This document shows, piece by piece, positions 43,559 to 51,934 of a stretch of DNA of 64,000 nt. The notes below the pieces were generated by a model, which was given only the letters and a program-made list of their open reading frames with translations, ran no database searches and was not told the DNA's origin. A program made the position numbers and the translations under genes. Source of the stretch: Achromobacter pulmonis (GTDB taxonomy: Bacteria; Pseudomonadota; Gammaproteobacteria; Burkholderiales; Burkholderiaceae_B); NCBI RefSeq assembly GCF_902859765.1, contig NZ_CADIJV010000009.1, positions 1 through 64,000 on the forward strand. Direction: 5' to 3'. The number at the start of each line of letters is the position of its first letter. Position 1 is the stretch's first letter.

Positions 43559-44903
43559 GCTTGCCTCCCGACACGATGTTGGGCTTCTTGCCGGCCAGGA
43601 AATCGCGGATGTGCGCCACCTCGTCGCTGGCGATCGGCGGCGCCTGGTTGGTCCAGGCCGTGCGGATGAAATTGATGACGTCGGCGATGTCCCGATCGTT
43701 CAGGTGGTTGAAGCGCGGCATGGCGAAGGCCATGGTGTCGTGCTCGGTGGCCGGCATGCTGCCGCCCTCCAGGGTGATCTGGATGATGGACTGCGGGTTC
43801 TGCGCGAAGACGGCCGAATTGCCGGCGAGCGCCGGGAAGATGCGCGGCATGCCCTGGCCGTCGGCGCGGCGGCAGATGACGCAGTGCTCCATGTAGATCA
43901 CCGCGCCGCGCGAATCATAGCGGCCGGCCAGCAACGACGCCGTGGTGGTGTCTGCCTTGGCTGGGAACACCGGCGCCTTGCCCGGCGCCGGCGGCAGCTG
44001 CTTCAGGTAGGCCGCGATGCTGGCCAGGTCGTCATCGGTGAAATAGCGCGTGCTGTGCTCGACCACGTCGGCCATGGCGCCGAACACCGCCACCCTGTCG
44101 GTGCGGCCGGTCTTGAGAAACAGGGCGATGTCGTCCGCGCGCCAGGAGGCCAGGCCGCGGGCTTCGCCGCGCAGGCTCTTGGCGCGCCAGCCGTCGATCA
44201 CCGCGCCCGAGAGGAAGGCATCGCCGTCGGCCAGGGACAGCGCCTTTTCCTGGTAGGCCAGGCCGCGCGGCGTATGGCAGGCGCCGCAATGGCCCGGGCC
44301 CTCCACCAGGTAGGCGCCGCGCGTCACTTTCTCGTCCGCGCCAACCGGCGCGGCGAAGTCGCGCTTGCCGGCGAACAGCAACTGCCACCAGGCCATGGGC
44401 CAGCGCATGTTCAACGGCCAGGGAATGGTGGAATCGGCGCTGGGCTTGTCGACCGGCTCGACCTGCGACATGAAATAGGCGTAGAGCGCCTGGATGTCGG
44501 CGTCGGGCATGATGGCGTACGACGGATAGGGCATGGCGGGATAAAGCGCCGCGCCGTCCTTGCGGATGCCGTACTGCACCGCGTTCTTGAAATCGGCGTA
44601 GCTGTAGGCGCCGATGCCGGCGGCCTTGTCGGGCGTGATGTTTGAAGAATAGAGGGTACCCACCGGCGTCTGCATTGCCAGGCCGCCCGAGAAAGACTTG
44701 TCGCCCGGCGCGGTGTGACAGGCGACACAGTCGGCGGTGCGCGCGATGTAGGCGCCGGCCTCGGCCAGCCTTCGATCCTGCGTATCGACGACGACCGTGC
44801 TGTCCGTCTTGCGGATGGCGGTCAACAGATGGGCGCCGCCGATACCGCCGCCCAGTCCCGCCAGCGCCAGCAGCGCCACCGCCTTGATCCCGAAATGCTT
44901 CAT
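43551..44903 (-). CDS. Dehydrogenase-type cytochrome c with CxxCR third motif
   Basis: A 450-residue membrane-anchored cytochrome of the alcohol/gluconate dehydrogenase subunit type. An N-terminal anchor (VALLALAGLGGGIGGAHLLT) is followed by three cytochrome domains. The first two motifs are normal: CVACH (59-63) and CGACH (206-210). The third reads CVICR (341-345), with CGC in place of the expected CAC for the heme-ligand His. The flanking YMEHC and RADGQGMPRIFPALAGN are otherwise normal. One transition would explain it. It is co-transcribed with the TsdA-like gene and no dehydrogenase gene is adjacent, so it may serve as electron acceptor for that protein. Confidence 0.9.
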   Translation of the reverse strand: MKHFGIKAVALLALAGLGGGIGGAHLLTAIRKTDSTVVVDTQDRRLAEAGAYIARTADCVACHTAPGDKSFSGGLAMQTPVGTLYSSNITPDKAAGIGAYSYADFKNAVQYGIRKDGAALYPAMPYPSYAIMPDADIQALYAYFMSQVEPVDKPSADSTIPWPLNMRWPMAWWQLLFAGKRDFAAPVGADEKVTRGAYLVEGPGHCGACHTPRGLAYQEKALSLADGDAFLSGAVIDGWRAKSLRGEARGLASWRADDIALFLKTGRTDRVAVFGAMADVVEHSTRYFTDDDLASIAAYLKQLPPAPGKAPVFPAKADTTTASLLAGRYDSRGAVIYMEHCVICRRADGQGMPRIFPALAGNSAVFAQNPQSIIQITLEGGSMPATEHDTMAFAMPRFNHLNDRDIADVINFIRTAWTNQAPPIASDEVAHIRDFLAGKKPNIVSGGKHE

Positions 44904-45023
44904 TCAACCCTCCGTTGCCGCCGGCCAGCGCGCACGTCGGGGGTTCGTACTGCGTGGTCCAGCTTATGGAGGCAGCTTACGCCTTTCAGTAATAAGCATA
45001 TGACCAAGAGGCATGAGTGCGCC

Positions 45024-45039
45024 GACGTTGTTTGACGTG
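45024..45039. promoter_or_regulatory. ACGT-N6-ACGT site similar to the urt operators
   Basis: GACGTTGTTTGACGTG lies 120 bp upstream of the cytochrome operon. Its central 14 bases differ at one position from those of the palindrome at 32068-32083. This suggests that the same or a related LuxR-type regulator binds here. The 251-bp gap (44904-45154) holds no gene. Confidence 0.4.
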
Positions 45040-45154
45040 GCGCAAACCGGTCCGATTCCTCAGACTAGTTAACAGGGAAGCCATTGTGCGGAAGCGGGAT
45101 CCATCCGGTCCGGCGCACCGCGATGCGCTGCCGGACCGGCGCCTACGCAGGCCC

Positions 45155-45853
45155 TCAGGCCGGAATCGTCAGGCCCTTGATCACGGCCGGACGCGCCACG
45201 AAGGCTTCCAGCACGCGGGCGACATTCTTGAACTGCGGGAACTCGACCAGATCACCGGCGCCGTAGAAACCGACAAGGTTGCGCACCCACGGCAGGATGG
45301 CGATATCGGCAATGGTGTATTGCTCGCCCATGACCCAGTCACGCCCTTCCAGGCGCTTGTCCAGCACGCCCAGCAGGCGCTTGGATTCGGCCACGTAGCG
45401 GTCGCGCGGACGCTTGTCCTCGTAGTCCTTGCCAGCGAATTTATGGAAAAAGCCCAGTTGGCCGAACATCGGGCCGATGCCGCCCATCTGGAACATCACC
45501 CATTGCAGCGTCTCGAAACGGCCGGCGGTATCGGCGGGGATGAGCTGGCCGGTCTTGCTGGCCAGGTAGACCAGGATGGCGCCGGACTCGAACAGTGCCA
45601 GCGGCTTGCCGTCAGGACCATTGGGATCGAGGATCGCGGGGATCTTGTTGTTCGGGCTGAGCGACAGGAATTCCGGCGAAAACTGGTCCTGCGAATCGAA
45701 ACTGACGCGGTGCGGTTCATAGGGCAGGCCCAGCTCTTCCAACAGGATCGACACCTTGACGCCATTGGGCGTGGGCAGCGAATACAGTTGGATGCGGTCG
45801 GGATGGCGGGCGGGCCATTTCCGAGTGATGGCGAACGAGTCTAGGGAGGACAT
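45155..45853 (-). CDS. Glutathione S-transferase (YghU/YfcG-like)
   Basis: A 232-residue GST. The N-terminal thioredoxin-like domain carries YSLPTPNGVKVSILLEELGL and the glutathione-binding NNKIPAILDP and ESGAILVYLA. The C-terminal helical domain has MFQMGGIGPMFGQLGFF, a pattern of the disulfide-bond oxidoreductase YfcG/YghU branch with TPNG in place of the usual Ser/Tyr/Cys. I chose the ATG at 45853 behind AGGAG. It stands alone between the cytochrome genes and a membrane protein. Confidence 0.9.
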   Translation of the reverse strand: MSSLDSFAITRKWPARHPDRIQLYSLPTPNGVKVSILLEELGLPYEPHRVSFDSQDQFSPEFLSLSPNNKIPAILDPNGPDGKPLALFESGAILVYLASKTGQLIPADTAGRFETLQWVMFQMGGIGPMFGQLGFFHKFAGKDYEDKRPRDRYVAESKRLLGVLDKRLEGRDWVMGEQYTIADIAILPWVRNLVGFYGAGDLVEFPQFKNVARVLEAFVARPAVIKGLTIPA

Positions 45854-46025
45854 GCGGGGGGACTCCTGGAGATCCGGGTGGCGATGAGAGGCCGCGCTCG
45901 CGGCGGCTGCCGGCCGGCGGCGCGTCGGGCAAATGTAGCGCAAATCACCCGCCTGCAAGCGTCATGCGGCCGCCGTTCAGCGCGCCGTGCCGCCATCCGC
46001 CCAGACCGTCTGGATCGGGCCATAG

Positions 46026-46103
46026 CCGAGGGCGCAGTGGCTGGACGACACGCGCGTGCTGTACCAGACCGTGCGGGAGCTGGATCGCAGGTTGCGCGGC
46101 TAG
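46026..46103 (+). pseudogene. Possible C-terminal gene remnant
   Basis: A short open stretch ends at the stop at 46101-46103. It reads as a charged amphipathic helix (AQWLDDTRVLYQTVRELDRR) with natural codon use, preceded in the same frame by a stop. It looks like the 3' end of a lost rightward gene. I cannot name the family, and chance is possible at this length. Confidence 0.2.
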
Positions 46104-46540
46104 CGCCGCGATCCGGCCGTCTGCCGCATGAGGCCGCGTACGGCCGCGGCGGCCAACGCCAGCGGCAGCGCGATATCCCACTGGCCCAGGAACAGCTCGA
46201 CCGTCGCCTCCCAGGGCGCCCAGGTGTTGCCGAACAGCCGCGGGTCCGGCGGCCCGAGATAGATGGCAAGCAACGCCGCCACGGCGAAGCGCGCGGCGCG
46301 CCCCGGCGACGAAAGCGTGGCCCGCGACAACCGCTCCGCCAGCGCCAGGGCCGCCGTCGCAACCAGCCCGGCGAATATCGCATCCAGGAAGAAATCGGCG
46401 CGCTCGTACATATAGGGCGCCTGGGGAATTTCCAGCCCATAGCTGCCCGTGCGCAGCTTGGCGGTGAGACAGGCGCCGAACAACGACGCCGTGGCGAAGA
46501 GCAACAGGAAATCGCACAGGCGCGACAGCAATCTGGACAT
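46100..46540 (-). CDS. Membrane protein, unknown
   Basis: A 146-residue protein with four hydrophobic segments at about residues 7-25, 50-66, 83-97 and 119-135, so probably four membrane passes. The polar loop RTGSYGLEIPQAPYMYERAD lies between the first two, and PPDPRLFGNTWAPWE precedes the last. I chose the ATG at 46540; the longer frame adds unlikely residues. No family is recognised, and there is no operon partner. Confidence 0.55.
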   Translation of the reverse strand: MSRLLSRLCDFLLLFATASLFGACLTAKLRTGSYGLEIPQAPYMYERADFFLDAIFAGLVATAALALAERLSRATLSSPGRAARFAVAALLAIYLGPPDPRLFGNTWAPWEATVELFLGQWDIALPLALAAAAVRGLMRQTAGSRR

Positions 46541-46739
46541 GGGAAAAACCGGTAAACGGCGGGCAGCCCGCAGCATGCCACAAAGCCGCCCCGCGTCGCC
46601 CGCGCACGCGGCCACTGGGCGACATTACCCGGCGTGCGCCTCCCAAGCCGCACAAACCACGCCCCCCGCGCCGGGCGTAAACTGGCAACAGCACCATACG
46701 CTGCATGTGGCCGCCGAGGGGCGGCCACCGGAGATGACC

Positions 46740-46907
46740 ATGCATGCCACCCCCATACGCGCATTTGCCTTGCTGGCCGCCCTGCTGATCCTGGGCGGCT
46801 GTTCCTCGCTGGGCCCGGGCGGTCCGCCCCATCCGGGCGCCGTCAACCCGTACAGCAGCGGCGGTTTCCACGATGCCGGTCCGAACTATCCGGACACCGG
46901 TCCCTGA
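46740..46907 (+). CDS. Small lipoprotein
   Basis: A 55-residue protein with a signal peptide and lipobox (MHATPIRAFALLAALLILGG, then Cys21). The mature part is short and Gly/Pro-rich (SSLGPGGPPHPGAVNPYSSG). GGAG lies 6 bp before this ATG (46740); the ATG at 46734 lies within the ribosome binding region. Such tiny lipoproteins are common in this family of bacteria and have no known role. Confidence 0.6.
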   Translation: MHATPIRAFALLAALLILGGCSSLGPGGPPHPGAVNPYSSGGFHDAGPNYPDTGP

Positions 46908-46971
46908 CCGCCTCCGGGCAGCATGAACCGTCGGCCACGGTCCGGCAGCCGGCCCAGGCCAGGCTGCCCGG

Positions 46972-47112
46972 CTACTTGTGCTTGGCCCCGCCCTGGCGCG
47001 CCTTGAAGCGCGGATTGGATTTGCAGATCACGTAGATGCGCCCGCGGCGCTTGACCACCTGGCAGTCGCGATGGCGGGTCTTGGCGTCTTTGAGCGAGGA
47101 AAGGACTTTCAT
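46972..47112 (-). CDS. rpmJ: Ribosomal protein L36, zinc-independent paralogue
   Basis: A 46-residue L36 of the C- (type B) form: [20 protein letters not shown], then [20 protein letters not shown]. The Cys/Cys/Cys/His zinc ribbon of the normal form is not complete (only Cys17 and Cys30 remain). This paralogue replaces the zinc-binding L36 during zinc shortage in many proteobacteria. A Zur-type palindrome lies 67 bp upstream (47179-47197), which fits that role. Outside the large ribosomal operons, as here, is the usual place for it. Confidence 0.93.
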   Translation of the reverse strand: MKVLSSLKDAKTRHRDCQVVKRRGRIYVICKSNPRFKARQGGAKHK

Positions 47113-47178
47113 GCGGAAGGCTCCGGCAAGGGGGTGGAACGAGTCTGGCCGCCCATCGCAGGCGGCAGCCAGACTGCA

Positions 47179-47197
47179 AATGATATGTAATAACATT
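47179..47197 (-). promoter_or_regulatory. Zur box before the L36 paralogue
   Basis: On the minus strand the site reads AATGTTAT-TAC-ATATCATT, an 8-3-8 inverted repeat with 7 of 8 pairs, very close to the AATGTTATA..-type Zur consensus of proteobacteria. It overlaps the promoter region of the L36 gene. Repression with zinc and release during zinc starvation is expected. Confidence 0.7.
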
Positions 47198-47254
47198 ACT
47201 ATTGTCACGCCGGGATTACCAAGGCCGCTTGCAGCGCTCCCGGACCAAGGGTAA

Positions 47255-47266
47255 ATTGTTGACAAT
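47255..47266. promoter_or_regulatory. GntR-type operator 1
   Basis: ATTGTTGACAAT is a perfect inverted repeat (ATTGT-TG-ACAAT) upstream of the GntR gene. TTGACA within it could be a -35 element, so binding would block transcription. Confidence 0.55.
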
Positions 47267-47316
47267 CGAACGCCGAACAGCGTCCAAACCCGGGTTTTCA
47301 CCTGGAAAAACATCCG

Positions 47317-47326
47317 ATTGTTGACA
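47317..47326. promoter_or_regulatory. GntR-type operator 2 (partial)
   Basis: ATTGTTGACA repeats ten of the twelve bases of operator 1 and ends three bases before the GntR start codon at 47330. The centres of the two sites are about 62 bp apart, near six helical turns, which would suit autorepression by looping. Confidence 0.45.
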
Positions 47327-47328
47327 CC

Positions 47329-48039
47329 ATGAGCAAAGTGCTGACCCTTCCCGGCGCCCTGCCCGACGACAGCGAGACCCTGGCGGAACAGATTTTCCGC
47401 AAGATCCAGGCCGCCATCGTCAAGGGCGAGATCGCCCCCGGCAGCAAAATCTCCGAACCGGAACTGGCGCGCGAGCATGGCGTCAGCCGCGGCCCGCTGC
47501 GCGAGGCGCTGCACCGCCTGGAAGGCCAGCGGCTGCTGGTGCGGGTGCCGCATGCCGGCGCCCGGGTGGTATCGCTCAGTCCGCAGGAACTGGCCGAACT
47601 CTACGAAATCCGCGAATCGCTCGAAGGCATGGCCTGTCGCCTGGCGGCCGAGCGCATGGCGCCGGCCGAGGTCGAGCAGGTGCGCCAGGTGCTGCACGCC
47701 CACGAAAAGGACGAGGCCTTCCAGGCCGGCATCGGCTACTACCAGCAGGAGGGCGACTACGACTTCCACTACCGTATCGTCAAAGGCAGCGGCAACCAGA
47801 TGCTGTTCCGCATGCTGTGCGACGAACTCTATCAACTGGCGCGGATGTACCGTATCCAGTACTCGACCACCCCCAACCGCCCGCGGCAGTCGTATGCCGA
47901 GCACCACCGCATTCTCGACGCCATCGCCGACCGCGATGGCGAGCTGGCTGAACTCCTGATGCGCCGCCACATCCGCGCATCCCGTCTCAACATTGAAAAA
48001 CAGATCGCTCAGGGCAACCTGAAGCGCACCGAGGCATGA
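47329..48039 (+). CDS. GntR/FCD-family regulator of acnD-prpF
   Basis: A 236-residue GntR regulator. The winged HTH covers residues 15-80 ([20 protein letters not shown], then [20 protein letters not shown]). The FCD domain follows, with possible metal ligands Asp and His in [10 protein letters not shown] in EHHRILDAI, and H in RRHIRASRL. It overlaps the start of acnD by 4 bp, so it is co-transcribed with the methylcitrate genes. Regulators of prp genes in betaproteobacteria often are of this type and respond to methylcitrate-cycle intermediates. Confidence 0.9.
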   Translation: MSKVLTLPGALPDDSETLAEQIFRKIQAAIVKGEIAPGSKISEPELAREHGVSRGPLREALHRLEGQRLLVRVPHAGARVVSLSPQELAELYEIRESLEGMACRLAAERMAPAEVEQVRQVLHAHEKDEAFQAGIGYYQQEGDYDFHYRIVKGSGNQMLFRMLCDELYQLARMYRIQYSTTPNRPRQSYAEHHRILDAIADRDGELAELLMRRHIRASRLNIEKQIAQGNLKRTEA

Positions 48040-50654
48040 ACAAATCCTATCGCAAGCCCCTGCAAGGCACCCGCCTGGACTATTTCGATGCGCGCGCCGC
48101 CGTGGACGCCATCGCCCCCGGCGCCTACGACCGCCTGCCCTACACCTCGCGCGTGCATGCCGAGAACCTGGTGCGCCGCTGCGATCCGGCGCTGCTGACG
48201 GATGCGCTCAAACAGCTGATCGAACGCCGCCGCGACCTGGACTTTCCGTGGTATCCGGCGCGCGTGGTCTGTCATGACATCCTCGGCCAGACCGCGCTGG
48301 TCGACCTGGCCGGCCTGCGCGACGCCATCGCCGACAAGGGCGGCGACCCCGCCAAGGTCAACCCGGTGGTGCCGGTGCAGTTGATCGTCGACCACTCGCT
48401 GGCCGTGGAATACGGCGGCAACGACCCCGACGCCTTCGCCAAGAACCGCGCGGTGGAAGACCGCCGCAACGAAGACCGCTTCCACTTCATCGACTGGACC
48501 AAGCAGGCCTTCCGCAACATCGAAGTGGTGCCCCCGGGCAACGGCATCATGCACCAGATCAACCTGGAACGCATGTCGCCGGTGATCTACACGCAGGACG
48601 GCGTGGCCTTCCCCGACACGCTGGTCGGCACCGACAGCCACACCCCGCACGTCGACGCGCTGGGCGTGATCGCCATCGGCGTGGGCGGCCTGGAAGCCGA
48701 AAACGTGATGCTGGGCCGCGCCTCGTGGATGCGCCTGCCCGACATCATCGGCGTCGAACTGACCGGCCGCGCCGGCCCCGGCATCACCGCCACCGACGTG
48801 GTGCTGACGCTGACCGAATTCCTGCGCAAGGAAAAAGTGGTCGGCGCCTACCTGGAATTCCACGGCGAAGGCGCCGCCAGCCTGACGCTGGGCGACCGCG
48901 CCACCATCTCGAACATGGCGCCTGAATACGGCGCCACCGCCGCGATGTTCGCCATCGACCAGCAGACCATCGACTACCTGCGCCTGACCGGCCGCGAGGA
49001 CGAGCAGATCGCCCTGGTGGAAACCTACGCCAAGACCGCCGGCCTGTGGGCCGACAGCATGAAGACCGCCGAATACGAGCGCGTGCTGCGCTTTGACCTG
49101 TCGACCGTGGTGCGCACCCTGGCCGGCCCGTCCAACCCACACCGCCGCCTGCCGGTGGCCGACCTGGCCGAGCGCGGCATCGCCGGTACGGTCGAGAACC
49201 AGCCGGGCCAGATGCCCGACGGCGCCGTCATCATCGCCGCCATCACCAGCTGCACCAACACCAGCAACCCGCGCAACGTCATCGCCGCCGGCCTGCTGGC
49301 GCGCAACGCCAACCGCGCCGGCCTGACGCGCAAGCCGTGGGTCAAGAGCTCGCTGGCGCCCGGTTCCAAGGCCGTGGCCCTGTACCTGGACGAAGCCGGC
49401 CTGACCGAAGACCTGGAAAAGCTCGGCTTCGGCGTGGTGGCGTTTGCCTGTACCACCTGCAACGGCATGTCGGGCGCGCTCGATCCGAAGATCCAGCAGG
49501 AAATCATCGACCGCGACCTGTACGCCACCGCGGTGCTGTCCGGCAACCGCAACTTCGACGGCCGCATCCACCCCTACGCCAAGCAGGCCTTCCTGGCCTC
49601 GCCGCCGTTGGTGGTGGCCTACGCCATCGCCGGCACCATCCGCTTCGACATCGAACGCGACGTGCTCGGCACGGACGCCAACGGCCGCGAGATCCGCCTC
49701 AAGGACATCTGGCCCAGCGACGAAGAGATCGACGCCATGGTCAAGGCCGCCGTCAAGCCGGAGCAATTCCGCAAGGTCTACGCGCCCATGTTCGGCCTGC
49801 GCAATGAGCGCGATGCCGCCGTCGATCCGCTGTACGCCTGGCGCCCGCAAAGCACCTACATCCGCCGCCCGCCCTACTGGGAAGGCGCGCTGGCCGGCGA
49901 ACGCACCCTGCGCGGCATGCGCCCCCTGGCCGTCCTGGGCGACAACATCACCACCGACCACCTGTCGCCGTCCAACGCCATCCTGATGGACAGCGCCGCC
50001 GGCGAATACCTGCACAAGATGGGCCTGCCGGAAGAGGACTTCAACTCCTACGCCACCCACCGCGGCGACCACCTGACCGCGCAGCGCGCCACCTTCGCCA
50101 ATCCGAAGCTGTTCAACGAGATGGTCAGGAACGCCGACGGCACGGTCAAGCAGGGCTCGCTGGCCCGCGTCGAACCCGAAGGCCAGGAAATGCGCATGTG
50201 GGAAGCCATCGAGACCTACATGAACCGCAAGCAGCCGCTCATCATCGTGGCCGGCGCCGACTACGGCCAGGGCTCGTCGCGCGACTGGGCCGCCAAGGGC
50301 GTGCGCCTGGCCGGGGTCGAGGCCATCGCCGCCGAAGGTTTCGAACGCATCCACCGCACCAACCTGATCGGCATGGGCGTGCTGCCGCTGGAATTCAAGC
50401 CGGGCGTGAACCGCAAGACGCTGGCGCTGGACGGCACCGAGACCTACGACGTGACGGGCGAGCGCAAGCCGCGCGCCGACCTGACGCTGGTGATCCACCG
50501 CCGCAACGGCGAAACGCTGGAAGTGCCGATGACCTGCCGCCTGGACACTGCGGAAGAAGTGTCGATCTACGAGGCCGGCGGCGTGCTGCAACGCTTCGCG
50601 CAGGACTTCCTGGAAGCCGAATCGGCCGCCGGCGCGGCCAAGCAGGCCGGCTGA
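48036..50654 (+). CDS. acnD: 2-methylcitrate dehydratase AcnD (Fe/S type)
   Basis: An 872-residue aconitase-family enzyme that dehydrates 2-methylcitrate to 2-methylaconitate in propionate breakdown. Cluster cysteines are in [10 protein letters not shown] and [10 protein letters not shown], and substrate-binding blocks [13 protein letters not shown] and [13 protein letters not shown] are intact. AcnD makes the trans or 4-methyl isomer that needs PrpF, whose gene follows after 66 bp. The length matches AcnD (about 860) rather than AcnB. No prpB or prpC genes are in this window. Confidence 0.94.
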   Translation: MNKSYRKPLQGTRLDYFDARAAVDAIAPGAYDRLPYTSRVHAENLVRRCDPALLTDALKQLIERRRDLDFPWYPARVVCHDILGQTALVDLAGLRDAIADKGGDPAKVNPVVPVQLIVDHSLAVEYGGNDPDAFAKNRAVEDRRNEDRFHFIDWTKQAFRNIEVVPPGNGIMHQINLERMSPVIYTQDGVAFPDTLVGTDSHTPHVDALGVIAIGVGGLEAENVMLGRASWMRLPDIIGVELTGRAGPGITATDVVLTLTEFLRKEKVVGAYLEFHGEGAASLTLGDRATISNMAPEYGATAAMFAIDQQTIDYLRLTGREDEQIALVETYAKTAGLWADSMKTAEYERVLRFDLSTVVRTLAGPSNPHRRLPVADLAERGIAGTVENQPGQMPDGAVIIAAITSCTNTSNPRNVIAAGLLARNANRAGLTRKPWVKSSLAPGSKAVALYLDEAGLTEDLEKLGFGVVAFACTTCNGMSGALDPKIQQEIIDRDLYATAVLSGNRNFDGRIHPYAKQAFLASPPLVVAYAIAGTIRFDIERDVLGTDANGREIRLKDIWPSDEEIDAMVKAAVKPEQFRKVYAPMFGLRNERDAAVDPLYAWRPQSTYIRRPPYWEGALAGERTLRGMRPLAVLGDNITTDHLSPSNAILMDSAAGEYLHKMGLPEEDFNSYATHRGDHLTAQRATFANPKLFNEMVRNADGTVKQGSLARVEPEGQEMRMWEAIETYMNRKQPLIIVAGADYGQGSSRDWAAKGVRLAGVEAIAAEGFERIHRTNLIGMGVLPLEFKPGVNRKTLALDGTETYDVTGERKPRADLTLVIHRRNGETLEVPMTCRLDTAEEVSIYEAGGVLQRFAQDFLEAESAAGAAKQAG

Positions 50655-50720
50655 CGCACCTTCGCATGGCGGGCGCCAAGGCGCCCGCCTTCCCCACCCA
50701 AGACATCAGGACTGCCCCCC

Positions 50721-51905
50721 ATGGCCCATGCCCCCCAGATCAAGATTCCCGCCACGTACATGCGCGGCGGCACCAGCAAAGGCGTGTTCTTCAAGCTCGA
50801 CGACCTGCCCGAATCCGCCCGCGTGCCGGGCCCGGCGCGCGATGCGCTGCTGCTGCGCGTCATCGGCAGCCCCGACCCCTACGGCAAACAGATCGACGGC
50901 ATGGGCGCGGCCACCTCCAGCACCAGCAAGACCGTCATCATCGGCAAGAGCAGCCGGCCGGAACACGACGTCGACTACCTGTTCGGCCAGGTCTCGATCG
51001 ACCAGGCCTTCGTTGACTGGAGCGGCAACTGCGGCAACCTGTCGGCCGCCGTCGGCCCCTTCGCCATCACCAATGGCCTGGTCGATCCGGCCCGCGTGCC
51101 GCACGACGGCATCGCCGTGGTGCGCATCTGGCAGGCCAACATCCAGAAGACCATCATCGCCCACGTGCCCATCACCGACGGCGCGGTGCAGGAGACCGGC
51201 GACTTCGAACTGGACGGCGTGACCTTCCCGGCCGCCGAACTGCAACTGGAATTCATGAACCCGGCCGAAGAAGGCGACGGCGGCTCGATGTTCCCCACCG
51301 GCAACCTGGTGGACGACCTGGAAGTGCCCGGCGTGGGCACCTTCAAGGCCACCATGATCAACTCCGGCATTCCCACCATCTTCCTGGACGCCGAAGCCCT
51401 GGGCTACTCCGGCACCGAGCTGCAGGACGACATCAACGGCGATGCCGCCGCGCTGGCGCGCTTCGAGACCATCCGCGCCCACGGCGCCCTGCGCATGGGC
51501 CTGATCAAGACCCTGGAGGAAGCGGCCGCGCGCCAGCACACGCCCAAGGTGGCGTTCGTGGCCCGCCCCAAGGCCTACACGGCCTCCAGCGGCAAGCCGA
51601 TCGGCGCCGGCGACATCGACGTGCTGGTGCGCGCCCTGTCCATGGGCAAGCTGCACCACGCCATGATGGGCACCGCCTCGGTCGCCATCGCCACTGCCGC
51701 CGCCGTGCCGGGCACGCTGGTCAACCTGGCCGCAGGCGGCGGACAGCGCGACCAGGTCAACTTCGGCCATCCCTCGGGCACGCTGCGCGTCGGCGCCCAG
51801 GCCCAGCTGATCGACGGCGAATGGACCGTCACCAAGGCCATCATGAGCCGCAGCGCGCGCGTGCTGATGGAAGGCCGGGTGCACGTGCCGCAGTCCGGCT
51901 TCTGA
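50721..51905 (+). CDS. prpF: 2-methylaconitate isomerase PrpF
   Basis: A 394-residue diaminopimelate-epimerase-like protein that isomerises the product of AcnD so that aconitase can act on it. The N-terminal block IPATYMRGGTSKGVFFKLDD (with the catalytic Lys in GTSKG) and WSGNCGNLSAAVGPFAI are diagnostic. Length agrees with Shewanella PrpF. It is last in the GntR-acnD-prpF unit. A GC-rich hairpin follows and the next gene is convergent. Confidence 0.94.
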   Translation: MAHAPQIKIPATYMRGGTSKGVFFKLDDLPESARVPGPARDALLLRVIGSPDPYGKQIDGMGAATSSTSKTVIIGKSSRPEHDVDYLFGQVSIDQAFVDWSGNCGNLSAAVGPFAITNGLVDPARVPHDGIAVVRIWQANIQKTIIAHVPITDGAVQETGDFELDGVTFPAAELQLEFMNPAEEGDGGSMFPTGNLVDDLEVPGVGTFKATMINSGIPTIFLDAEALGYSGTELQDDINGDAAALARFETIRAHGALRMGLIKTLEEAAARQHTPKVAFVARPKAYTASSGKPIGAGDIDVLVRALSMGKLHHAMMGTASVAIATAAAVPGTLVNLAAGGGQRDQVNFGHPSGTLRVGAQAQLIDGEWTVTKAIMSRSARVLMEGRVHVPQSGF

Positions 51906-51934
51906 GGCGCGGGCCGGCGCACGCCGGCCGCGCC
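51906..51934. terminator. GC-rich hairpin between convergent genes
   Basis: An almost perfect stem (GGCGC, bulged G, GGCCGGCG, loop CA, and complement) fills the 29 bp between prpF and the convergent lyase gene. There is no long T-tract on either side. It may work as a bidirectional stop for transcription or protect mRNA ends. Confidence 0.5.

Noticed and set aside
48009-50591. 860-codon minus-strand frame under acnD
   Set aside because: Same reason: it lies antisense to a complete AcnD, is rich in Val/Gly/Ala/His and has no recognisable motif.
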